Assembly (NCBI RefSeq): GCF_014202225.1
Contig: NZ_JACHGE010000003.1
Coordinates: 62,001-126,000 of the forward strand
Direction: 5' to 3'
DNA: 64,000 nt
Origin: Algibacter amylolyticus
Lineage (GTDB): Bacteria; Bacteroidota; Bacteroidia; Flavobacteriales; Flavobacteriaceae
The notes under the pieces are model-generated. The model was not told the DNA's origin and made no database searches. It worked only from the letters and a program-made list of their open reading frames with translations. Each line of letters starts with the position of its first letter. The first letter of the stretch is position 1. The translations under genes were made by a program, and so were the position numbers. Below, piece after piece: positions 8,900 to 19,196 of the stretch.

Positions 8900-9110
8900 G
8901 GTTATTTATTCTGACTAATGACAATTTTTAAATCCTCTAAAATTTAAGTTTATTTAGTGTCTTGATTAAATATTATGAGGGAATGACACATAATATTTTT
9001 ACGGATATCAAACCGTTTTTATATTTTCCATTCAACAATAAACAAATTTAGTTGAAAATGATTATAAGCTAGAGATTTTTATTATATGTTTTGAAAGACT
9101 TTTCAACAAT

Positions 9111-9581
9111 CTATAACTCCTCCAACATCAGGTTAAAATCGTACTGTAAATCTTCGTGTAGTTTAGCTATACTTTTTTTAGCTAGAAGTATTTGGCGGTT
9201 GTACATGTTTTGTAGTTGTGTGCTTCGTTTTATGCTGGGTTTAAAGTCTTTAAGTTTTTGGCAGAAATAGAGTAGGAGTTCTACTTCGGTTTCCTTTTTT
9301 TGGGAGTAGCGAATAAACTTTTTAACGTTACGGAGTATTTTACGAGCACTTTTTCTAATATAGAAATAGCTGTTGGTATTAATAAGGTCGAATTCCTCGT
9401 CTATATAGTCTTTAACGGTTTGTATGTAGCCACTTTCGTTGTGCGACTCGAAGAGTAAATAGGTAAGGAGCTCTTTGTTTTCTTTTTTAAATCGGGCTAA
9501 ACGCAAGCATAGTTCTTGGGTTTCTTTGTGTGAAAGTGTATTGAGTTCTTTCTTTATTTCTGGTAATGGTACAGCTTTCAT
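9111..9581 (-). CDS. conserved hypothetical helical protein
   Basis: A 156-residue, strongly charged, all-helical protein (for example LSHKETQELCLRLARFKKENKELLTYLLFES and ARKILRNVKKFIRYSQKKETEVELLLYF). It has no signal peptide, no membrane segment and no motif that I can tie to a known family. It looks cytoplasmic, and the two halves could form a helical bundle. It starts at the ATG at 9579-9581. Codon use and AT content look like its neighbours, so I take it as real. I do not recognise a function. Confidence 0.65.
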   Translation of the reverse strand: MKAVPLPEIKKELNTLSHKETQELCLRLARFKKENKELLTYLLFESHNESGYIQTVKDYIDEEFDLINTNSYFYIRKSARKILRNVKKFIRYSQKKETEVELLLYFCQKLKDFKPSIKRSTQLQNMYNRQILLAKKSIAKLHEDLQYDFNLMLEEL

Positions 9582-9650
9582 TTATAAAAGTCGATTTATT
9601 ATGGCTTAAGTGGTTTGTATGTTAAATACCAATAATGTGATATGTTTAAG

Positions 9651-9688
9651 AGACCTACGAGGTTTTTAAAACCTTGTAGGTCTTTTTC
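9651..9688. repeat. palindromic hairpin element
   Basis: AGACCTACGAGGTTTT and AAAACCTTGTAGGTCT form a near-perfect 16-bp stem followed by TTTTT. No plus-strand gene ends here, so it is a terminator-shaped palindrome in the 308-base gap between the 9111 gene and the E1 gene. It may be a mobile palindromic repeat. Confidence 0.6.
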
Positions 9689-9781
9689 CCTGATGTTATA
9701 AATATAAAAAAAGGATTGTAAGTACAATGGTTTGCGGGTGTTAAATAAATAATTGTTGTGTACTTAAGTTAGCGGATAACT

Positions 9782-9870
9782 GCGCTAGGGATAGCATTGG
9801 AAAGCCCACAGCCCGACGTAGGAGGTGCGAGGACTTGTAAAGTATAGCCCGACCCCTGTGGTAGCGCCCC
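9782..9870 (-). repeat. dispersed ~90-bp repeat, copy B
   Basis: On the plus strand it begins GCGCTAGGGATAG and ends GTGGTAGCGCCCC. The inner words AGCCCACAGCCCGACG and AGGAGGTGCGAGGACTTGTA are shared with copies C and D. In the direction of the E1 gene it starts with GGGGCGCTACC 20 bases after the stop codon. The arms GCGCTA/TAGCGC and CCACA/TGTGG are inverted. Confidence 0.85.
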
Positions 9871-9889
9871 AATTATTTTTAATAACGTG

Positions 9890-12301
9890 TTACCTAAGTT
9901 TAGGGAAATCGCTTGGGTTTAGCTCGTGCATAACGCTGTAAATAGCTTCGTAGATATCTTCTGCTGATGGTTTTGAGAAGTAATCGCCATCGTTACCATA
10001 AGCTGGCCTGTGTGACTTGGCTGTAATGGTTTTTGGCGAACTGTCCAGATATTGAAATGCGTTTTGCTCGTTTAGAATTTTATCTAAAATATAGGCCGAT
10101 GCGCCTCCAGGAACATCTTCGTCTATAATAACCACGCGATTTGTTTTTGCGATACTTTTTACGATGTCGTGGTTTAAATCGAAAGGCATTAGGGATTGCA
10201 CATCGATAACTTCGGCATCGATACCTATAGCCAATAAATCTTTTGCTGTTTGCTCTACAATACGTAATGTGGAACCGTAGGATACTAGGGTGATATCTGT
10301 ACCTTCTTTTACGGTTTCGACAACGCCAATAGGGGTTTTAAGTGTGCCTAAGTTGTTTGGCATTTTTTCTTTAAGTCTGTAGCCATTTAAACATTCTACC
10401 ACAATAGCAGGATCGTCGCCTAGCAATAGGGTGTTGTAAAAACCGGCTGCTTTAGTCATGTTTCTAGGCACCAATAAATTGACTCCTTTTACTAAACTAA
10501 GTATACCGCCCATTTGCGAACCAGAATGCCAGATACCTTCTAGACGGTGCCCGCGGGTTCTTATTATTAACGGCGCTTTTTGCTTGCCTTTTGTACGGTA
10601 ATGTACGGTGGCTAAATCGTCGCTAATTATTTGTAGGGCGTATAAAATGTAATCGAGGTATTGAATTTCGGCTATTGGACGTAAGCCACGTAGCGCCATA
10701 CCTATACCTTGACCTATAATGGTGGCTTCCCGAATTCCAGAATCGGCTACTCGAAGTTCGCCGTATTTTTCTTGTAAGCCTTCTAATCCTTGGTTTACAT
10801 CGCCAATGTTACCGGTATCTTCTCCAAAAACTAAAGCTTCGGGATGGCTACCAAAAATGGCGTCGAAATTATCGCGAAGAATAATTCTGCCATCTACTTG
10901 TTCGGCATCGTCGTTATATGTGGCTTTAATTTCTTTTATGCGCGTGTTTCTACCTTGCGTTTCGGAATATAAATGCGAACTGAATTTAGGTTGTACTTGC
11001 TCGAAAATAGAATCTATCCAATTACGAAGCGTTTTCTTTTCTGGAAACGTTTCTTCTACGGTAAAGCGTAATGCTTTACGAGCATGCGATAAGATGTCTT
11101 TTCGTGTTGGCTCGTTAATATTTGCTAGACTTTCTTTTAGTTTAGTTATAAATACGCCGTTAACACTATTTGCTGCAACTTGTTTTAATATTGAAAGTAA
11201 TTCTTGTTGTTCCTTTTTTATGGGTCTTAAAAAGGTGTTCCACGCGTTCTTTTTGGCTTCTCGAACATCTCGTTTTGCTGCTCTTTCAATTTCTACAAGC
11301 ACCTCGTTTGTAGCGATACCGCTTTCTAGAATCCATTCGCGGAATTTAACATTACAATCGTTTTTTGCTTCCCACTCTAAGCGTTCGGCATTTTTGTAAC
11401 GCTCATGAGAACCCGAAGTGGAATGCCCTTGCGGTTGTGTTAATTCCTGTACGTGTATTAAAACAGGTACATGCTCTTCTCTAGCTATGGCAGATGCTTC
11501 TTGATAGGTTTCTATTAAGTTGGCATAATCCCAACCTTTTACACGAAGTATTTCGTAGCCATTGCTATCTTTATCTCTTTGGAATCCTTTTAGAATTTCC
11601 GAAATGTTTTCTTTGGTGGTTTGGTATTTGGCATGTACAGATATACCGTAATCATCGTCCCAAACACTAATTACCATAGGCACTTGTAAAACGCCTGCAG
11701 CATTTATGGTTTCGAAAAATAAACCTTCACTTGTACTTGCGTTACCAATGGTTCCCCAAGCGACTTCGTTTCCGTTTTCAGAAAATTTTGAGGCGTCTAT
11801 GCCTTTAACATGTCTGAATATTTTTGAAGCTTGTGCTAATCCTAATAAACGCGGCATTTGCCCTGCAGTAGGAGAGATGTCGGCACTAGAATTATATTGT
11901 TTTGTTAAGTCTTTCCAGCTACCGTTATTATTAAGACTGTGGGTAACAAAGTGTCCACCCATTTGGCGGCCAGCAGACATAGGTTCTAGCTCGATATTAG
12001 TATTGGCGTATAAACCTGCAAAAAATTGCTCTGGTGTTAACTCGCCAATAGCCATCATAAAGGTTTGATCTCTATAATAACCAGAACGCCAATCGCCTTT
12101 TTGAAACGCCTTAGCCATGGCAAGTTGCGGTATTTCTTTACCATCGCCAAAAATACCAAATTTAGCTTTTCCTGTTAAAACCTCCCTTCGGCCAACTAAA
12201 CTGCATTCGCGACTAATCATAGCAGTGCGATAGTCGTTTATTACTTCTGCTTTAAAATCATCGAAAGATAAATTGTTTTCCAAGTTGGTTGCGGGTTGCA
12301 T
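9890..12301 (-). CDS. 2-oxoacid dehydrogenase E1, fused alpha and beta subunits
   Basis: An 803-residue fusion of the two E1 chains of a branched-chain 2-oxoacid (2-oxoisovalerate) or related dehydrogenase, a thiamine-diphosphate enzyme that decarboxylates the oxoacid and passes the acyl group to E2 lipoate. The alpha half (about 1-400) has YYRDQ and the ThDP-Mg region GTIGNASTSEGLFFETIN. The beta half (about 450-803) has FGEDTG, then EATIIGQGIGMALRGLRPIAEIQY and IDEDVPGGASAYI. Its length equals the sum of separate alpha and beta chains. E2 and E3 are not adjacent. The exact substrate class is uncertain. Confidence 0.88.
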   Translation of the reverse strand: MQPATNLENNLSFDDFKAEVINDYRTAMISRECSLVGRREVLTGKAKFGIFGDGKEIPQLAMAKAFQKGDWRSGYYRDQTFMMAIGELTPEQFFAGLYANTNIELEPMSAGRQMGGHFVTHSLNNNGSWKDLTKQYNSSADISPTAGQMPRLLGLAQASKIFRHVKGIDASKFSENGNEVAWGTIGNASTSEGLFFETINAAGVLQVPMVISVWDDDYGISVHAKYQTTKENISEILKGFQRDKDSNGYEILRVKGWDYANLIETYQEASAIAREEHVPVLIHVQELTQPQGHSTSGSHERYKNAERLEWEAKNDCNVKFREWILESGIATNEVLVEIERAAKRDVREAKKNAWNTFLRPIKKEQQELLSILKQVAANSVNGVFITKLKESLANINEPTRKDILSHARKALRFTVEETFPEKKTLRNWIDSIFEQVQPKFSSHLYSETQGRNTRIKEIKATYNDDAEQVDGRIILRDNFDAIFGSHPEALVFGEDTGNIGDVNQGLEGLQEKYGELRVADSGIREATIIGQGIGMALRGLRPIAEIQYLDYILYALQIISDDLATVHYRTKGKQKAPLIIRTRGHRLEGIWHSGSQMGGILSLVKGVNLLVPRNMTKAAGFYNTLLLGDDPAIVVECLNGYRLKEKMPNNLGTLKTPIGVVETVKEGTDITLVSYGSTLRIVEQTAKDLLAIGIDAEVIDVQSLMPFDLNHDIVKSIAKTNRVVIIDEDVPGGASAYILDKILNEQNAFQYLDSSPKTITAKSHRPAYGNDGDYFSKPSAEDIYEAIYSVMHELNPSDFPKLR

Positions 12302-12420
12302 AGGTTCATGCTTTTTAGTTTTGCGAAAGTAGTCAAAATAGACCTTTTTTGCAATTAATTGCCTTGTTAAAATAATGATAAATTTTTAAAGATGTAATGC
12401 TTAATTACTTTTGTATTGCT

Positions 12421-12462
12421 AATTATTGATTAATAAAAGCATTTTATTGATTATTCAATAAT
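12421..12462 (-). terminator. AT-rich hairpin after the M1-like gene
   Basis: AATTATTGATTAATAAAA and TTTTATTGATTATTCAATAATT pair almost fully around GCA. It starts about 10 bases after the stop codon of the M1-like/barrel gene. It has few G-C pairs, so terminator strength is doubtful. Confidence 0.45.
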
Positions 12463-12471
12463 TAAAACGAT

Positions 12472-15357
12472 TTAAAACCATCGTCTTCTAAACAGGCCAA
12501 GTAAGGCTTGTGGATCTGCTGTAAACTTAATACGTATTTTTTGATCGTAGCGTGGTTGACCCATTTCCCAACCTAAATTTGAATAAACTGGTAGGTAAAC
12601 CTCAAAGTAATCGGTAACTAAATTAATACGAATACCAGAGTCGTAAACAAACTTAGCGGAGTTGAATTTGTTTTTAACCAAGCCTATATCGCCATAAGCA
12701 AGAATATAGTTCCAGAGTGTCGTACTAGCATTTAACGTTGTTATCCATTGATTAGCGAATGGAGTTTCTAGTTTAGATTTAAATCCACCTTCGGCTTCGA
12801 TGTATTGCTGACTAAAAATACCAGTATCTTCAGAACGTCCTAAATAGTTGTAATCAAAAAGATAATCGGTTGGACGATCTAATGCAAAACTGAAATAATT
12901 AGAGCTTAAATTGCTATTGTTTGAAAGGAATGCGCCTGCAAATGCTCTAATATTTAATTGTCGGTTGCTTTCAAAAAGGCGTCTAAACTCATAATTGAAA
13001 GATACTTTACTGAATTTATCTGCAACTTGAAAATCGGTATTCCACTTACTAAAATTAATAAGGTTGTCATTTGAATGCACGTACCTAATATTAAAAACAC
13101 TGTAGTTAGGCTCGTTGGAAGCATCAGGATTAGTTAAATCTTGATCTCTGTGAATGTTAACGTGCCTCAAGCTTAAAGCGCGACGTTTATTAGATCTAAA
13201 ATCACTGTTTTCTCTAAAAAGAAACTGTACGGATGGGGTAATTTGCCTAACAAATAAATCTTCTCCAAATGAACTGTATCCTGTAGCGATACCGTAATGT
13301 ATGGTATATAAATTTTTGTTTTGAATATAATGGGTTTTAAAAACAGAAGCTGCACCAGTTAACGATCTAGATTTAAAAGAATATCGAGGTGCAATTTTGT
13401 AATTAAATAGTTTTCTTAAAACGGTTTTGTTATAAATTTTAGCACCGGCGGTAAAACCATCATAAATATTGTTGTACTCTACAATAGGCATAAAAAATAC
13501 TTGATTGTAATACGGGTCTTCAATATCTTGAAATAACCTAAACTGTAAAGGTTTATTGTTAAAAAAGAAGCCTTTTAAAGATTTCCAGTTGTCTCTTAAA
13601 TTAAACTCCGGTATAGTATTGTCGTAGTTTAAAACCATTTTATTGGCTTCTTCTCTTGGTATGGTAATGGTTTTGCTACCTTTTATGTTTTCTACCCATC
13701 GTTTAGAAATTATGCTATCGTTATACAAGCTATATAATGAGATAGGCATACTGTTATTACCTTTGTTTTTAATGGTTAAGGTAATAGAATCTTCGGTCTT
13801 TTTTAATTTACTAATTTTGAAATCTATTTTTTTTCTGCTATTTACATAGTCATCAAAAAACCAATTGATGTCTTTTTTGGTTTTCGATTTTATATAAGTT
13901 TCAAAATCCTTTACTGTGGTTTGTTTAAGTTTATTTTCTTTAACAAAAGTTTCAATACTATGCTCTACAATATCTTGATTTACAAAATCGTCTAGATATT
14001 TAAGTCCTACACCAGCTTTGTATTTATTGGCTATATTTTTGTTGAATTTTAATAAGGAATCTTTTGCCATGGTTAATGGTTGGTCTCGATTTGTTCTAGC
14101 CATTAGCATATACGATAACACGTATTTATCGTTAAAACTCATATCGGAAGCATGAAACGATCTTACGCCCCAAAAATTAGCAATACTACCCAGAAATTTC
14201 ATGTTAGGGTAGTGTCTTTCCACATAATTCATTAGATAATAAATTTGAATACCATCAATTAACCATTGTTCCTTTCTTGGATTTAATAGTAAGGTGTTTT
14301 CTAAATAATTATGTAATGCGATTTTTAAATATTTTAACTCGTATTGAAAATGATTAGGATATGTTTTTATAAAACTAGGCAGAAAATTTAAGCCGTAAAT
14401 GGGATCTTTGTCATAATCAATTTGAGAAAGTAAAAGTTTTTTATGAGGATATTGTCCGAAGATTTCAAACAGAAATGTTTTTACTTTTTCGTTGATTAAA
14501 ACCTTTTCTACAATATCAACTTCCTCGTCGTGAATGTTGGAAATTATAGATAATTCGCCGTCCTGTAACGTTTTAAAATCTGAACCTTTAGTTAAAAACA
14601 ATCTGTTGTTGTTTCTGTTAGATCCTTCTAGGTTAATGATTTGTTTTTTAGGTAGTTGCTGTGTGTTACTTATATCTAAATCTGAAGTTAATGCGTAGCC
14701 ATTAGGATACTCAATTTCTAGATTAACATCTGAAATTGGTATGTACAAATCGTCTAAGTTTTTATTACTGTAGTATTGCCATTCTCCATTAAAAACAGCT
14801 GGAGTAATATACCAATATCTTAGATTGATATCGCCAGTATCGGTTATACCATAATCGGTAAATTTAGCATTTGGGATTTTTACTAAGTATTCTAAATTTA
14901 AGTTGTAGGTACCATTTGGTTTTAGAGGTTCTTTAAGAGCAACCTTAAGAATGTCAATTTGATTTTTAAGCTGTTTAAACTCTACATCTTCGCCATTTTG
15001 TTTCATTGAAGTAATAACAGAGAAGCCTCGATCTTCATTTTTAGCAAGATGAAAATTGTTGTTATACTCGTCTGCAATACGAATAGCTAACGGTGTTTTT
15101 TTTGTTGAATAACTATTGTTCCAATCGTTAAGGTAGATGGTGTCTAATTCGACATTGGTGGTGTTTTTATATTGAATGGACTGCGATATTTTTATTTGTT
15201 TGTTTTCTATATCGAAAATAGCCTTAACATCCGTTTTGTTTTGAGCAAAACCGCTAAGAGAGAAACACAGTAAAATAAAACAATTAAAAAATCTAATTTT
15301 CAAATTTATAAAACATTTTAGGTTAATAGATTTATATATGGCGCTGCAAGATAGCAA
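12472..15357 (-). CDS. M1-peptidase-like protein with C-terminal outer-membrane beta-barrel, catalytic site lost
   Basis: A 961-residue exported protein with a signal peptide ending LSGFAQ (about residue 39). Residues about 40-260 resemble the M1 aminopeptidase N-domain and 280-520 the gluzincin-like domain. At the active site, where M1 enzymes have HExxH and WLxEG, it has HNYLE (349-353) and WLIDG (365-369), so zinc ligands and the general base are missing. Residues about 600-961 are rich in alternating aromatic strands (YKIAPRYSF, FSFALDRPTDY) and end in Phe, as in outer-membrane barrels. The annotated ATG gives a long leader; a later TTG before KIRFFNC is a possible true start. Function unknown, likely surface-associated. 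Confidence 0.75.
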   Translation of the reverse strand: MLSCSAIYKSINLKCFINLKIRFFNCFILLCFSLSGFAQNKTDVKAIFDIENKQIKISQSIQYKNTTNVELDTIYLNDWNNSYSTKKTPLAIRIADEYNNNFHLAKNEDRGFSVITSMKQNGEDVEFKQLKNQIDILKVALKEPLKPNGTYNLNLEYLVKIPNAKFTDYGITDTGDINLRYWYITPAVFNGEWQYYSNKNLDDLYIPISDVNLEIEYPNGYALTSDLDISNTQQLPKKQIINLEGSNRNNNRLFLTKGSDFKTLQDGELSIISNIHDEEVDIVEKVLINEKVKTFLFEIFGQYPHKKLLLSQIDYDKDPIYGLNFLPSFIKTYPNHFQYELKYLKIALHNYLENTLLLNPRKEQWLIDGIQIYYLMNYVERHYPNMKFLGSIANFWGVRSFHASDMSFNDKYVLSYMLMARTNRDQPLTMAKDSLLKFNKNIANKYKAGVGLKYLDDFVNQDIVEHSIETFVKENKLKQTTVKDFETYIKSKTKKDINWFFDDYVNSRKKIDFKISKLKKTEDSITLTIKNKGNNSMPISLYSLYNDSIISKRWVENIKGSKTITIPREEANKMVLNYDNTIPEFNLRDNWKSLKGFFFNNKPLQFRLFQDIEDPYYNQVFFMPIVEYNNIYDGFTAGAKIYNKTVLRKLFNYKIAPRYSFKSRSLTGAASVFKTHYIQNKNLYTIHYGIATGYSSFGEDLFVRQITPSVQFLFRENSDFRSNKRRALSLRHVNIHRDQDLTNPDASNEPNYSVFNIRYVHSNDNLINFSKWNTDFQVADKFSKVSFNYEFRRLFESNRQLNIRAFAGAFLSNNSNLSSNYFSFALDRPTDYLFDYNYLGRSEDTGIFSQQYIEAEGGFKSKLETPFANQWITTLNASTTLWNYILAYGDIGLVKNKFNSAKFVYDSGIRINLVTDYFEVYLPVYSNLGWEMGQPRYDQKIRIKFTADPQALLGLFRRRWF

Positions 15358-15443
15358 AAATAGGATGGCTTAAAACTTGACATGTTAGTTAATTTATACG
15401 TTGTATATAGCGTAACACCGTAGTAAGCCAATACCTAATTTTT

Positions 15444-16133
15444 TTAGAAATTTGGACTGTAGCCAGACTCTTTATAAAAACTATCTAGAATAGTAATAAC
15501 CTCATCAGCAGAATCTACAACGTGAATAAGGTCTAAATCTTTTGCGCTTATGTTTCCAAAACCGTCAAGTAAGGTCTTTTTTACCCAATCCATAAGGCCT
15601 TCCCAGAAATCTGTTCCAACTAGAATGATAGGGAATTTTTCACTTTTATTAGTTTGAATAAGAGTTATGGCTTCAAAAAGTTCATCTAAAGTACCAAAAC
15701 CACCAGGCATAACTACAAAACCTTGCGAGTATTTAACGAACATAACTTTTCTAACAAAAAAGTAATCGAAATCTAAACTTTTATCGCTGTCTATATACGG
15801 ATTGTCATGCTGCTCGAAAGGTAGATCGATATTTAAGCCAACAGATGTTCCGCCACCTAAATGTGCACCTTTATTTCCAGCTTCCATAATACCAGGACCA
15901 CCACCGGTAATAACGCCGTAACCAGCTTCAACTATTTTTGTAGCTACATTTTCAGCTAGTTTATAGTATTTGTTATCAGGCTTTGTTCTAGCAGAACCGA
16001 AAATAGAAACACAAGGTCCTATTTTACTCATTTTTTCGAATCCGTTAACAAATTCGCCCATTATTTTAAAAATGGCCCAAGAATCGTTAGTTTTTATTTC
16101 ATTCCAACCTTTGTGATGTTTTTCTTTTCTCAT
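15444..16133 (-). CDS. TIGR00730 / LOG family Rossmann-fold protein
   Basis: A 229-residue cytoplasmic protein. It has GGGPGIME (77-84) and PGGFGTLDE (143-151), the PGGxGTxxE signature of LOG-type proteins. Several characterised members cleave nucleoside 5'-monophosphates to the base and ribose 5-phosphate (cytokinin-activating phosphoribohydrolases); others may be pyrimidine/purine nucleotide nucleosidases related to PpnN. The N-terminal extension (about 1-35) is typical of the longer bacterial branch. It lies between the M1-like gene and uvrA on the same strand, 70 bases from uvrA, with a palindromic repeat in that gap. Confidence 0.85.
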   Translation of the reverse strand: MRKEKHHKGWNEIKTNDSWAIFKIMGEFVNGFEKMSKIGPCVSIFGSARTKPDNKYYKLAENVATKIVEAGYGVITGGGPGIMEAGNKGAHLGGGTSVGLNIDLPFEQHDNPYIDSDKSLDFDYFFVRKVMFVKYSQGFVVMPGGFGTLDELFEAITLIQTNKSEKFPIILVGTDFWEGLMDWVKKTLLDGFGNISAKDLDLIHVVDSADEVITILDSFYKESGYSPNF

Positions 16134-16146
16134 AGTATGTTTTTTA

Positions 16147-16164
16147 TTTCCGCGAAAGCGAAAA
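16147..16164. repeat. TTTCCGCGAAAGCGAAA word (also inside mutS2)
   Basis: This 17-base word occurs here in the gap between uvrA and the LOG gene and, reverse-complemented, at 38028-38044 inside the mutS2 reading frame. It contains partly inverted arms (TTTCCGC / GCGAAA) around GAAA. The related word CTTTCCGCGAAGG occurs at about 27765. Confidence 0.5.
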
Positions 16165-16203
16165 TTTTATTGTTTTTATCATTTTTGCCCAAACTCAGGC
16201 TCG

Positions 16204-19035
16204 CTAATTTAATTCTTTTTTAAGGAACTTAGCCGTGTAACTTTTTTTGTGTTTTATAATGTCTTCTGGTGCGCCTTCAACTACTACTTGTCCGCCGCCT
16301 TTACCGCCTTCGTAACCAATATCTATAATATGATCTACGGTTTTAATAACATCTAGATTGTGCTCTATAATAAGTACGGTATTGCCTTTATCGGCCAGCT
16401 TATTAAGTACAATCATTAAAACTCTAATGTCTTCAAAATGTAAACCTGTTGTTGGTTCGTCTAGAATATAAAATGTGTTTCCGGTGTCGCGTTTTGAGAG
16501 TTCGGTTGCTAATTTAATACGCTGCGCTTCGCCACCAGAAAGGGTTGTACTTTGTTGCCCCAGCGTGATGTAGCCTAAACCAACATCTTTAATGGTTTTT
16601 AGCTTTTTGTGTATTTTAGGAATATGCTCGAAGAATTCTACAGCTTCGTTCATGGTCATGTTTAAGACATCGCTAATGTTTTTGCCTTTGTAGCGAATCT
16701 CTAATGTTTCGCGGTTAAAACGTTTACCTTGGCAAGTTTCGCATTCTACATAAACATCGGGAAGGAAATTCATTTCGATAACACGTAGACCACCACCTTG
16801 ACAGGTTTCGCAACGACCTCCTTTAACATTAAAACTAAAACGACCTGCTTTGTAGCCTCTTATCATGGCTTCGGGAATTTTAGCAAATAAGGCTCTAATT
16901 TCTCCAAAAGTACCCGTGTATGTTGCAGGATTACTTCGTGGTGTTCTACCTATAGGTGATTGGTTAATATCGATAACCTTATCTATATGCTCTAAACCTT
17001 TTATGCTTTTGTAAGGCATAGGTTTTTTTACGCCATTAAAATAATAAGCGTTTAAAATAGGGTAAAGAGTTTCGTTAATTAATGTGGATTTTCCGCTACC
17101 AGAAACACCCGTAATACCAATCATTTTACCTAATGGCAGTTTTACCGATACATTTTTTAAGTTATTACCCGTACAGCCTTTAAGTTCTATAAAGTTACCA
17201 TTGCCTTTACGGCGTTTTTTAGGAATTTCAATTTCTTTTTTACCGTTTAAATAATCGGCTGTTAAGGTGTTATGCGTTTTAAGTTCGTCTGGTGTGCCAA
17301 TGCTAATAATTTCGCCACCGTACTTTCCTGCTTTTGGGCCAATATCAATAACGTAATCGGCACGCTCAATCATGTCTTTATCATGCTCTACAACAATAAC
17401 CGAGTTTCCTATATCTCGAAGCGAAACAAGGGAGTTTATTAGTTTTTCGTTATCGCGCTGATGCAAACCAATACTAGGTTCGTCTAAAATGTAAAGCACA
17501 CCAACAAGCTGCGATCCTATTTGTGTGGCCAAACGAATACGTTGTGCCTCGCCACCCGATAAGGATTTTGAGCTACGATTTAAGGATAAATAGTCTAAGC
17601 CAACATCGAGTAAAAACTGAATTCTAGATTTTATTTCTTTAATAACCTCTTCGCCAATTTTTAACTGTTTTTCTGAAAGGGTTTCGTTTAACGTACTAAA
17701 CCAATCAGCAAGCTCCACCATATCGGTATTAGCAAGTTGGGCAATATTTTTGTTGTTTATTTTAAAGTAAAGCGATTCTTTTTTTAATCGGGAACCTTCG
17801 CAAACAGGACATTCTACCTTGTCCATGTAATCTTTAGCCCAACGTTTTAAGGTTCTAGATTCGGCTGTGTTGTATTGGTTTTCAATAAAATTAGCAACGC
17901 CTTCAAAGTCTATATTGTAATTACGAGTTACACCAAGTGTTTTACTTTCAACTGAAAACTTATCATTTCCGCCATAAAGAATAATATGTTTAGCTTCTTT
18001 AGGAATATCTTTATAAGCATCGGTTAATTTAAAATCGAAACGTTGTGCAATGGTTTCTAATTGCTTAAAAATCCAACTGTTTTTTTGCGGGCCATGAGGC
18101 GCTAAGGCTCCAGCTTTAATCGATAATGAATCGTCTGGAATAATTTTAGCCTCGTTAATTTGATACAAAGTACCAATACCGTTACAGTTTGAACAAGCGC
18201 CTTTAGGGGAATTGAACGAAAAATTATTTGGTTCTGGGTTAGGATAGGAGATTCCTGAAGTAGGACACATTAAACTTCTACTAAAATAGCGTGTTTCGTT
18301 GGTGTCTTGATCGATAACTAAAAGCACATCTTCACCATGATACATGGCTGTGTTAATGGTTTCGGTAAGGCGTTTATCGTTATCCACGCTATCGTTAATT
18401 ACCAGTCTGTCTATTACAATTTCGATATCGTGATTCTTGTAACGGTCTAATTTCATCCCTTTTACAATATCCCGAATCTCGCCATCGGTTCTTACTTTTA
18501 CAAAGCCTTGTTTGGCTATTTGCTCGAATAATTCGCGATAATGCCCTTTTCTAGAACGCACTACAGGCGATAGTACGTTTATACGTTTACCATTAAAGTC
18601 TTTTTTTATAAGCTCTTTAATTTGCTCGTCGCTATAGCTTACCATTTTTTTGCCTGTATTATAGCTGTAGGCATCACTAGCACGTGCAAAAAGTAGTCTC
18701 ATAAAATCGTAAATCTCTGTGATGGTTCCTACTGTGGAACGAGGCGATTTACTAGTTGTTTTTTGTTCGATGGCAATTACAGGAGAAAGCCCATCAATTT
18801 TGTCGACATCCGGACGTTCTAAACCGCCTAGAAACTGTCTGGCGTATGCAGAGAATGTTTCGATGTAACGACGCTGTCCTTCGGCATAAATGGTATCGAA
18901 GGCCAGTGAAGATTTTCCACTTCCAGATAAGCCTGTAATAACTACAAGCTTTTCGCGTGGTATGGATACATCAATATTTTTAAGATTGTGTACGCGTGCT
19001 CCTTTAACTTCGATAAAATCTGTGAATTCACTCAT
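16204..19035 (-). CDS. uvrA: excinuclease ABC subunit A
   Basis: A 943-residue UvrA of normal length, the damage-sensing ATPase of nucleotide excision repair. It has two ABC modules: first Walker [10 protein letters not shown] (about 34-42) and signature [16 protein letters not shown], second Walker [10 protein letters not shown] and signature [16 protein letters not shown]. The C-terminal zinc hook is intact (CETCQGGG ... CETCQGKRF). The first zinc hook is reduced: it reads CPTSGISYP ... CSNCNG, so one of the four usual Cys is Ser, as I recall for UvrA of this phylum. uvrB and uvrC are not nearby. It lies downstream of the cytochrome/YceI operon, across a 161-base gap. Confidence 0.97.
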   Translation of the reverse strand: MSEFTDFIEVKGARVHNLKNIDVSIPREKLVVITGLSGSGKSSLAFDTIYAEGQRRYIETFSAYARQFLGGLERPDVDKIDGLSPVIAIEQKTTSKSPRSTVGTITEIYDFMRLLFARASDAYSYNTGKKMVSYSDEQIKELIKKDFNGKRINVLSPVVRSRKGHYRELFEQIAKQGFVKVRTDGEIRDIVKGMKLDRYKNHDIEIVIDRLVINDSVDNDKRLTETINTAMYHGEDVLLVIDQDTNETRYFSRSLMCPTSGISYPNPEPNNFSFNSPKGACSNCNGIGTLYQINEAKIIPDDSLSIKAGALAPHGPQKNSWIFKQLETIAQRFDFKLTDAYKDIPKEAKHIILYGGNDKFSVESKTLGVTRNYNIDFEGVANFIENQYNTAESRTLKRWAKDYMDKVECPVCEGSRLKKESLYFKINNKNIAQLANTDMVELADWFSTLNETLSEKQLKIGEEVIKEIKSRIQFLLDVGLDYLSLNRSSKSLSGGEAQRIRLATQIGSQLVGVLYILDEPSIGLHQRDNEKLINSLVSLRDIGNSVIVVEHDKDMIERADYVIDIGPKAGKYGGEIISIGTPDELKTHNTLTADYLNGKKEIEIPKKRRKGNGNFIELKGCTGNNLKNVSVKLPLGKMIGITGVSGSGKSTLINETLYPILNAYYFNGVKKPMPYKSIKGLEHIDKVIDINQSPIGRTPRSNPATYTGTFGEIRALFAKIPEAMIRGYKAGRFSFNVKGGRCETCQGGGLRVIEMNFLPDVYVECETCQGKRFNRETLEIRYKGKNISDVLNMTMNEAVEFFEHIPKIHKKLKTIKDVGLGYITLGQQSTTLSGGEAQRIKLATELSKRDTGNTFYILDEPTTGLHFEDIRVLMIVLNKLADKGNTVLIIEHNLDVIKTVDHIIDIGYEGGKGGGQVVVEGAPEDIIKHKKSYTAKFLKKELN

Positions 19036-19196
19036 AAAATGGCAAAGTTGCGAAGTTACACTTTTTGCGATTAAAAAAGAAGTAGGGTTAAGCTGTTGTT
19101 TTGTTAAATTCTATTTAAAATGTTTGGGTGTAATAAAGCATGAGAATTATTTGATAGCCATCTTTAAATTCAAAACTTTAAGAAAAGGAGTAATGT

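Noticed and set aside
9651-9688. Terminator of the E1 gene
   Set aside because: The T-run is on the plus strand, while the E1 gene is on the minus strand, so I list it as a palindromic repeat.
12472-15357. Frameshift as the cause of the missing HExxH in the M1-like gene
   Set aside because: The frame is open for 961 codons and sequence before and after the site still follows the family, so loss is by substitution.
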